From: a virus
Direction: 5' to 3' (one strand)
Virus record (IMG/VR): IMGVR_UViG_3300045974_000167
Location: 1 to 64,000 of that record
Length of the DNA stretch: 64,000 bases
Of this stretch, positions 59,441 to 64,000 are shown piece after piece. Both the position numbers and the translations under genes were made by a program. Positions within the stretch are counted from its first letter, which is position 1; every line of letters starts with the position of its first letter. Under the pieces are notes generated by a model. That model saw only the letters and a list, made by a program, of their open reading frames with translations, had not been told where the DNA came from and ran no database searches.

Positions 59441-59838
59441 TGAACCTAGGATTCACCGGTACCCGTGAAGGGATGAGCCAACGGCAGAAACTTGCCCTTG
59501 GGGAACTCCTTGACGGTAGATACAGTATGAACATCGGTGACTTCCATCACGGGGACTGTCAAGGCGCGGATACCCAGGCGCACTTGATTGCAAAATCCCG
59601 GGGATGGAACATCATCATCCACCCGCCCGACCAGACCTACGCCAGAGCATACAACACAGGGTTCTCCTCCATTCGTATGCCCATGCCGTTCCTGGCTAGA
59701 AACCACAACATTGTCGATGAATGTAGTGCATTAATCGCGGCCCCGCGAACCGAGAAGGAAGAGTTAAGAAGTGGTACATGGGCCACCATCCGCTATGCTT
59801 GGAAACAGGGCAAGACCGTCGTAATCCTCAACCCGTAG
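59440..59838 (+). CDS. SLOG-family protein
   Basis: 132 residues. Rossmann-like SLOG signature: LGFTGTREGMS, FHHGDCQGADTQAHLIA, IIIHPP, ARNHNIVDECSALIAAP, SGTWATIRYAWKQGKTVVIL. SLOG proteins bind nucleotide-derived ligands and are linked to nucleotide signalling and defence; stand-alone phage versions are of unknown role, possibly binding a defence signal molecule. Confident family, inferred role. Confidence 0.75.
   Translation: MNLGFTGTREGMSQRQKLALGELLDGRYSMNIGDFHHGDCQGADTQAHLIAKSRGWNIIIHPPDQTYARAYNTGFSSIRMPMPFLARNHNIVDECSALIAAPRTEKEELRSGTWATIRYAWKQGKTVVILNP
59579..59592 (+). repeat. Dispersed palindrome, variant CGCACTTGATTGCA
   Basis: In the SLOG gene, read as AHLIAK; one arm mismatch. 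Confidence 0.45.
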
Positions 59839-59854
59839 TCAATGGAGTGACCAG

Positions 59855-60082
59855 ATGGGCAATGACTTCCCGAACGACCTCGTTGGTTCTTGGGCTACCT
59901 ACCTTACCGCTTCCAAGGGCGAAGTCCCGTGCAAGATTCGCGGCGCACACGCTACGAAGGGTGATACCTACTTGGTGGTCGAGATTGCTTCCGGCCCCAA
60001 CAAGGGCGAGCTTGTGACCGTCCCCGCCTTCCGCATCAAGATCGGATTGTCTGACGAGGCGCGAGCCATCCTCACCAAATAA
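59855..60082 (+). CDS. Small hypothetical protein
   Basis: 75 residues; AATGGAGTGACCAG upstream of ATG. Beta-rich (VGSWATYLTASKGEVPCKIRG, LVVEIASGPNKGELVTVPAFRI), SH3-like in look. Unknown. Confidence 0.5.
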   Translation: MGNDFPNDLVGSWATYLTASKGEVPCKIRGAHATKGDTYLVVEIASGPNKGELVTVPAFRIKIGLSDEARAILTK

Positions 60083-60084
60083 AC

Positions 60085-60113
60085 TTGTCAAACGTAGCGT
60101 GACCTGCTACAAC
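60085..60113 (+). promoter_or_regulatory. Sigma-70-like promoter
   Basis: TTGTCA (60085-60090), 17 bp, TACAAC (60108-60113); leader ends CCATGGAGGGACG before ATG 60149. Confidence 0.6.
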
Positions 60114-60148
60114 ACAATCTGACGTTGCACACAATCCATGGAGGGACG

Positions 60149-60541
60149 ATGTTCTTTTCGATGCTCGACAGGTACAAGGACCGGATGGGGGACTACAATG
60201 CCCCCCCGCCTAACTTCAAGGAAGTCACTGCTGACGAGTTTGCGAAAATACCCCATCTTAGTGGGGTGCCGGACAAGCTCGAATACCGGCAGATTATCCT
60301 CACAGACAACCGTAGCCCTCTGATTGACGGGGTGTTGCATTGGTACAACGACGGTCACGGGTGGATGATCAATCAAGTGTACTGGAACAAGGAAAAGTCC
60401 CAGTTCGAGTACACGCTGCGCTTCTACACCTTCTCTATTTGCGAGCACGACTTCGGCAAGGACGAAGGTACCGCGATGTTTGAGCACAAGTTCACCTGCA
60501 AGAAGTGCGGCTATACGTACGGATACGACTCAAGCGGATAA
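60149..60541 (+). CDS. Hypothetical protein with C-terminal CxxC
   Basis: 130 residues. VLHWYNDGHGWMINQVYW in the middle and HDFG....HKFTCKKCGYTYGYDSSG at the end. First gene of a string of small overlapping genes. Unknown. Confidence 0.5.
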   Translation: MFFSMLDRYKDRMGDYNAPPPNFKEVTADEFAKIPHLSGVPDKLEYRQIILTDNRSPLIDGVLHWYNDGHGWMINQVYWNKEKSQFEYTLRFYTFSICEHDFGKDEGTAMFEHKFTCKKCGYTYGYDSSG

Positions 60542-60561
60542 CCAACACAAAGGGGTGCGTC

Positions 60562-60831
60562 TTGAACAAAGAGAGCCGAGCCCTGTGGTTTCTCGTCGGT
60601 GCGATAGCAATCATTCTTCTAGAGGTCGGCGGCGCGGCTGTAGCCATGGGGACGTATGACCCTCCTCCTGCTACCGCAGACTACGGAAGAAACATCGGAC
60701 GAGAGGTAGTGGTCTACATCGATGAGCATGTCCCCGGCAACAAGCCGGTAGTTAAATACTCCGGTTGCCGCCCTGAGGGGCTCGCATTCCGGCGCAAGCC
60801 ACCCGAAACCACAAAGGCTAAGAACAAGTAA
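60562..60831 (+). CDS. Small membrane protein
   Basis: 89 residues, TTG start after AAAGGGG. One membrane segment (about 7-26, LWFLVGAIAIILLEVGGAAV) followed by a Pro-rich soluble part ending in KPPETTKAKNK. Unknown. Confidence 0.45.
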   Translation: MNKESRALWFLVGAIAIILLEVGGAAVAMGTYDPPPATADYGRNIGREVVVYIDEHVPGNKPVVKYSGCRPEGLAFRRKPPETTKAKNK

Positions 60832-61031
60832 TGTCGGATAACTTACCGTTCGGAAGTGACGGACCCATCCGTAAGATCATCTCCAAGGAACCCTTCATCG
60901 ACAAGATGTTCAAGATTGAACGCTTTCGGGTCAAGTTAGAGTGCGGTCATACCGTGTTTCGGCGGAAGCGGATGTTCCCCAAGGGTACCTTCATCAAGTG
61001 TGAGAAGTGCCCAGGCACGAAGGATCTATGA
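60831..61031 (+). CDS. Small zinc-finger protein
   Basis: 66 residues, TAATG overlap. ECGHTVFRRKRMFPKGTF, CEKCP: C/H plus CxxC zinc site. Unknown. Confidence 0.5.
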   Translation: MSDNLPFGSDGPIRKIISKEPFIDKMFKIERFRVKLECGHTVFRRKRMFPKGTFIKCEKCPGTKDL

Positions 61032-61255
61032 AACCCTGCACCCATTCTGCGATGGAAGCGCGTGAGGCATACGCAGTTGGCGTGTGCCCAAACTGTCTTG
61101 AGGCAGATATTGCCTTTCTGCGGGCTGCACTAGCGGACAAGGAAATGGAGATCGACGTTCTGCGGCGCTACGGAAACAAAGACTGTACTAGACAGGCGGA
61201 TGAGGAGATAGCTAAGACTCGCGTAGAGAACTTGCGTGCCCGCTTCGGGAGGTAG
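61028..61255 (+). CDS. Small hypothetical protein
   Basis: 75 residues, ATGA overlap. VCPNCLEADIAFLRAALADK: a CxxC followed by a coiled-coil helix. Unknown. Confidence 0.45.
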   Translation: MKPCTHSAMEAREAYAVGVCPNCLEADIAFLRAALADKEMEIDVLRRYGNKDCTRQADEEIAKTRVENLRARFGR

Positions 61256-61261
61256 GGACTT

Positions 61262-61417
61262 ATGACCACCAAAGCTAGGCCCCTCGTTACCAAGGTTCGT
61301 TGTATGTGGTGTCCTGCTGGGCATGGAGGAAAGAATACTGTTCTGTGTAAGCACTGCGGGAACACCGGGTTAACCGACCATGTTCCTTCGTGGAATAAGG
61401 CAAAAGGTAAAAAATGA
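61262..61417 (+). CDS. Zinc-ribbon microprotein
   Basis: 51 residues, 6 nt after the previous stop, ATGA overlap with the next. CMWCPAGHGGKN and CKHCGNTG give two CxxC knuckles; basic C-terminus (WNKAKGKK). Unknown function. Confidence 0.5.
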   Translation: MTTKARPLVTKVRCMWCPAGHGGKNTVLCKHCGNTGLTDHVPSWNKAKGKK

Positions 61418-61629
61418 AAACGCATATCGAGCTTCCGGAAGTGAACGAGTATTTCTGCCGTTCTATTCCGTATGGAACCCAAGCCCATATCTCCTACGAG
61501 CAGTTCCTAGCTACCGTAAACAAGGGATCCATCAGCGGGCGACTGTCCAGCCGCCCCAGCAGCAACGTCATAGTACCCTACTGCATCACTTGTCTTAGGC
61601 TGGCGAAGGCTCGATGCTACTCTAGCTGA
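61414..61629 (+). CDS. Small hypothetical protein
   Basis: 71 residues, ATGA overlap. FCRSIPYGTQAHISYEQFLATV; C-terminal CITCLRLAKARC. Unknown. Confidence 0.45.
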   Translation: MKTHIELPEVNEYFCRSIPYGTQAHISYEQFLATVNKGSISGRLSSRPSSNVIVPYCITCLRLAKARCYSS

Positions 61630-61714
61630 CACGCCCCAAATGATACTTCGCACTCCCAAGGGAAATGTGCGAATGTCAAATCATTGATGCGGTGAAACCC
61701 CATGGAGGGATTTA

Positions 61715-62071
61715 ATGCTGACATACGCTGGGATGTCGTTCATGCCCCACCCACGGGGCGGGTACATGAAGTACATCTGCGAATCCCCGTCTGGGAATTC
61801 CTATACTCTGTCCCTAGACCCCAACTGGAAGGGGGCACGTTGTTCCTGCCCTGGAGCGATTCATCATCACGACCGGGTGTGTAAGCACGTTAGAGCATTC
61901 AACGAGATGATGGCCTCCAATAACATGAATACCGCTGTAGCTGTGGCGGCAATCATGCAGCACGAGACTATGGATAATGTTAGCGAGGAGGCCAGCGAGA
62001 TTAGTGACATTTCCAATACCAATCGCCCCGCCCCTGTGGTAAGTGACTACCTCAAGAAGTTGGGATTCTAA
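61715..62071 (+). CDS. SWIM zinc-finger protein
   Basis: 118 residues; CCATGGAGGGATTTA before ATG. CSCPGAIHHHDRVCKH has the SWIM pattern C-x-C-x10-C-x-H (Cys43, Cys45, Cys56, His58). SWIM domains bind DNA or proteins, often beside recombinases. The rest is helical and acidic. Last protein gene before the tRNAs. Confidence 0.7.
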   Translation: MLTYAGMSFMPHPRGGYMKYICESPSGNSYTLSLDPNWKGARCSCPGAIHHHDRVCKHVRAFNEMMASNNMNTAVAVAAIMQHETMDNVSEEASEISDISNTNRPAPVVSDYLKKLGF

Positions 62072-62076
62072 CTCAC

Positions 62077-62158
62077 GGTGTCCTGGCGGAAATGGTAGAC
62101 GCGCTAGCCTTAGGAGCTAGTGCCGAAAGGCGTGAGGGTTCGATTCCCTCGGACACTA
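62077..62158 (+). tRNA. tRNA-Leu (anticodon TAG)
   Basis: Acceptor GGTGTCC/GGACACT, D-arm GGCGGAAATGGTAGAC, anticodon stem CTAGC/GCTAG around CTTAGGA, long variable arm, T-arm GAGGGTTCGATTCCCTC. No encoded CCA. Reads CUA. Confidence 0.95.
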
Positions 62159-62164
62159 CTTCAC

Positions 62165-62246
62165 GGGACTGTGGCGAAACTGGTAGACGCATGGGACTTA
62201 AAATCCCCCGCCGAAAGGCATCCCGGTTCGATTCCGGGCAGTCCTA
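62165..62246 (+). tRNA. tRNA-Leu (anticodon TAA)
   Basis: Acceptor GGGACTG/CAGTCCT, anticodon loop CTTAAAA, long variable arm, T-loop TTCGATT. No encoded CCA. Reads UUA. Confidence 0.95.
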
Positions 62247-62250
62247 TCTT

Positions 62251-62326
62251 GCCTCCATAGCTCAGTTGGTAGAGCAGCGGGCTTTTAACCCGTTGGTCGT
62301 AGGTTCAAATCCTACTGGGGGTACCA
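62251..62326 (+). tRNA. tRNA-Lys (anticodon TTT)
   Basis: Acceptor GCCTCCA/TGGGGGT, anticodon loop CTTTTAA, T-loop TTCAAAT, CCA encoded. Reads AAA. Confidence 0.95.
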
Positions 62327-62332
62327 TTTTTC

Positions 62333-62407
62333 AGTCCCTTAGCTCAGAGGTAGAGCGAGGCCCTTACAAGGCTTAGGTCGTCGGTTCGATCCCGACAGGG
62401 GCTACCA
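62333..62407 (+). tRNA. tRNA-Val (anticodon TAC)
   Basis: Acceptor AGTCCCT/AGGGGCT, anticodon loop CTTACAA, T-loop TTCGATC, CCA encoded. Reads GUA. Confidence 0.93.
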
Positions 62408-62409
62408 GT

Positions 62410-62423
62410 TGCAATCGATTGCA
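62410..62423 (+). repeat. Dispersed palindrome TGCAATCGATTGCA
   Basis: Intergenic, 2 nt after the tRNA-Val CCA; overlaps a possible -35 (TTGCAA) of the next gene. Confidence 0.85.
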
Positions 62424-62459
62424 GATGTAGGTTAATAGTAGTCAAACCGGTGAGAACAT

Positions 62460-62783
62460 ATGGGGGTCACCTTGATTCGTGTGATAGATAAACCCGTAGT
62501 TGTCGATGAACCCGCCGTAGTTGCACAGTCCTCCGTACATTACGACGAGCCCTCCGAGGATATCCCAGCACACCCCTGCACGCATAATAACCTCATGCGT
62601 GTCAAGATGTTCGCTGGAGAATCTGTAGAGGAAGTAGAGGAAAAGGTCAATGCGTGGCTTTTTAAGCACTTCATTGTCAGCCCCCTCGCTATCAAGATGT
62701 CGGCGCGTCCTGGGATGATTGCTGTCCTGATTCAATACGAGTACGACCACGTTCCCAAGAAGAAGGGCGAGGATGAGGACTGA
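62460..62783 (+). CDS. Hypothetical protein
   Basis: 107 residues; GGTGAGAACAT before ATG. MRVKMFAGESVEEVEEKVNAWLFKH and VLIQYEYDHVPKKKGEDED: alpha/beta with an acidic tail, the ...VKxFxGxxxEE..E..N.WL pattern of small phage sensor-like proteins. Unknown. Confidence 0.5.
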   Translation: MGVTLIRVIDKPVVVDEPAVVAQSSVHYDEPSEDIPAHPCTHNNLMRVKMFAGESVEEVEEKVNAWLFKHFIVSPLAIKMSARPGMIAVLIQYEYDHVPKKKGEDED

Positions 62784-62800
62784 CGCCCCAAACGGCGGCT

Positions 62801-62829
62801 TGCACCCCGGAGATACATCCTCTATTGTC
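62801..62829 (+). promoter_or_regulatory. Sigma-70-like promoter
   Basis: TTGCAC (62801-62806), 17 bp, TATTGT (62824-62829), leader with CCATGGAGGGAAA before ATG 62866. Confidence 0.5.
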
Positions 62830-62865
62830 GCATCATCGACACGGCGCAAACACCATGGAGGGAAA

Positions 62866-63075
62866 ATGCCAGAACCGATGAAGCTCTCGATTAACATTGA
62901 CGCGCAGGTTCGTCAGTTGGGGGAGCGGGAGTTTGAATGCTCTGTCGTGCTCACAGGTGACACCGGCAAGCCGCATCCCGTGCTAGTTACGCGGCGCGGC
63001 GGTTCTGCTGGACAGGCTCTTTCGATTGCTGTATCTTGGGCGTTCGACTACGTTAAGACCATGGAGGGAACATGA
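62866..63075 (+). CDS. Small hypothetical protein
   Basis: 69 residues. MKLSINIDAQVRQLGEREFECSVVL, beta-rich; its last codons (TMEGT) are CATGGAGGGAAC, so they also form the ribosome site of the next gene. ATGA overlap. Confidence 0.55.
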   Translation: MPEPMKLSINIDAQVRQLGEREFECSVVLTGDTGKPHPVLVTRRGGSAGQALSIAVSWAFDYVKTMEGT

Positions 63076-63287
63076 ACGTTGCTACCTTTGCTGGGTTGTT
63101 CACGAATGCGAAGAGGATTGTCTCGCTGATCGGCGTCACCGAGAACAGGATTGATACCGCCGCCCGACTTCGGAAGATCGCAGGTGACGACCTTCTGATG
63201 CTTGACCTGTGCAGGGCGATTGATTCCCTGGACCTGCACCTTCGTACCGCTGGTAATACCGACCTTGAAATTACCGTGAAGGAATAA
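63072..63287 (+). CDS. Small hypothetical protein
   Basis: 71 residues, helical (LFTNAKRIVSLIGVTENRIDTAARLRKIAG, LMLDLCRAIDSLDLHL). Uses the ribosome site embedded in the preceding gene. Ends 6 nt before the tmRNA. Unknown. Confidence 0.5.
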   Translation: MNVATFAGLFTNAKRIVSLIGVTENRIDTAARLRKIAGDDLLMLDLCRAIDSLDLHLRTAGNTDLEITVKE

Positions 63288-63293
63288 CCTTAA

Positions 63294-63653
63294 GGGGGCG
63301 AATTAGATTCGACAGATAACGCCAACATGAGATGCGTGCCGTGGTTGGTCAGCAGGCCACGTAAAAAGCCGACCAAACGATCAAAGGCCAACGAGCCGAT
63401 GGTCAGCCTCCGCGCCGTAGCTTAAGCGCGTAGGTTGCGGGGACTACGTGAGCCCCGCCGTTCTACCGGAAGATCACCCTTGTACCGGCTAGGGCGTAAT
63501 TACAGGGTGCGGACCTAGGGATTAGAGGCTCGACTAGGAATGCTGTGCAAGAGAGTCCATTGTCTGTAACCTGCCCAGGTCTACAGGGACACGCACGTAG
63601 TATCTGATGGAAACGTTGTTTGGACCGGGGTGCAATTCCCCGCGCCTCCACCA
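63294..63653 (+). ncRNA. ssrA: tmRNA (one-piece)
   Basis: Acceptor GGGGGCG (63294-63300) pairs with CGCCTCC (63643-63649), followed by A and an encoded CCA. The 5' domain has the conserved ATTAGATTCGAC, then a GTAAAAAGCC element; the 3' T-arm is CGGGG/CCCCG. Tag reading frame at 63387-63425: ANEPMVSLRAVA then TAA. It rescues stalled ribosomes and tags nascent proteins for proteolysis. The tag is longer than the usual ~10 residues and ends AVA rather than LAA. Confidence 0.9.
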
Positions 63654-63895
63654 ATACGTTAGGGGTGGCCCTGCAAAACAGGGCATCGTAAAACCCCCCA
63701 GTAGGGTGCGACGCCCTACCTTTACACGGGTCGATGCCTCCTAAGACCCATTCAAATAACTCTGGAGGCTTTTAATATGTTCATAGGGACAGGCCACGGC
63801 GACTAATCTACAGCCAATCCGCCTCCCAAAATGCAGAGAGTGGGCCGCTCCGCAGCCACTTTAATTACTGGGGAGCTACTTTTCATGGAGGAACG
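63654..63895 (+). other. Structured non-coding stretch after tmRNA
   Basis: No sizeable gene. Contains hairpins GCCCTG-caaaa-CAGGGC (63668-63684), GTAGGG...CCCTAC (63701-63719), and GCCTCC (63736-63741) able to pair with GGAGGC (63764-63769) followed by TTTTAAT. A 9-codon frame (63777-63806, MFIGTGHGD) follows that GGAGG. A last stem AGTGG..CCACT lies near 63840-63861. Confidence 0.45.
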
Positions 63896-64000
63896 ATGGC
63901 CGCGCCTATATATCTGAACAAAGACGGGTACTTAGTTAATATGTACGACTGTACCCCTTGCCCCAAGTGTAAGGACACGCACAGATACCCGTTTCCGCAT
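63896..64000 (+). CDS. Small zinc-finger-type protein, 3' end outside window
   Basis: Start ATG 5 nt after CATGGAGGA. The first 35 residues include YDCTPCPKCKDTHRY, a CxxCxxC metal-binding-like motif. Open to the right edge; length and function unknown. Confidence 0.5.
   Translation, partial: MAAPIYLNKDGYLVNMYDCTPCPKCKDTHRYPFPH

Noticed and set aside
62092-62376. 94-codon + strand open frame
   Set aside because: It runs through three tRNA genes and is explained by them.
1-64000. Integrase, attachment site or lysogeny repressor to explain the palindromes
   Set aside because: No tyrosine or serine integrase, excisionase or CI-like repressor is seen in this window; the MerR-like protein at 39131 is the only classical HTH candidate and there is no evidence linking it to the sites.

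Overview
This window is part of the genome of a tailed bacteriophage, most likely a long-tailed siphovirus. It carries a very long tape measure gene, a lambda-like tail-tip block, a lysis cassette, a complete replication and recombination toolkit, a terminase pair, tRNAs and a tmRNA. Every convincing gene is on the + strand, packed with ATGA, TGATG and TAATG overlaps. The host cannot be named. The tmRNA is one-piece, unlike the split form of alphaproteobacteria and most cyanobacteria. Promoters look like sigma-70 (TTGACA, 17 bp, TANNNT), Shine-Dalgarno sites are strong, and one protein has a Sec signal peptide. No integrase, repressor, portal or capsid gene is visible; head genes probably lie outside the window.

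Layout: 1-22172, tail genes (tape measure cut at the left edge, minor tail proteins, a 2157-residue virion protein, DUF1833-like protein, NlpC/P60, J-like tail tip, S74 chaperone fiber). 22173-24750, terminator, endolysin, holin candidate and small membrane proteins. 24751-28608, fiber and baseplate-like proteins ending in a bacteriohemerythrin. 28609-45575, AAA+ ATPase, replication initiator with a candidate internal origin, loader-like protein, DnaB helicase, primase, gp32-like SSB, SF2 helicase, RecA, two Holliday-junction nucleases and a Cas4-like nuclease. 45576-52092, MgsA_C-domain protein, two methyltransferases, WbqC-like protein, HNH endonuclease and glycosyltransferase. 52085-57690, ParB-like protein, terminase small and large subunits, PIG-L deacetylase, thymidylate kinase and dUTPase. 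57691-64000, AP2/HNH endonuclease, many tiny (often CxxC) proteins, four tRNAs, tmRNA and a structured RNA stretch.

The most striking unexplained signal is a 14-bp palindrome, consensus TGCAATCGATTGCA, present at about 27 places spread across the whole window, both between and inside genes. It is in the same orientation as transcription when asymmetric, and in one case sits where a protein repeat has lost one residue. It resembles the 'stoperator' arrangement of some temperate actinophages, but no cognate regulator is visible here. Other notable items are the phage bacteriohemerythrin with all seven iron ligands, a candidate origin inside the initiator gene (as in lambda O), genes with predicted leaderless promoters, a possible glycosylation/methylation/deacetylation module, and a repeated promoter plus CCATGGAGGG leader cassette that drives small genes.
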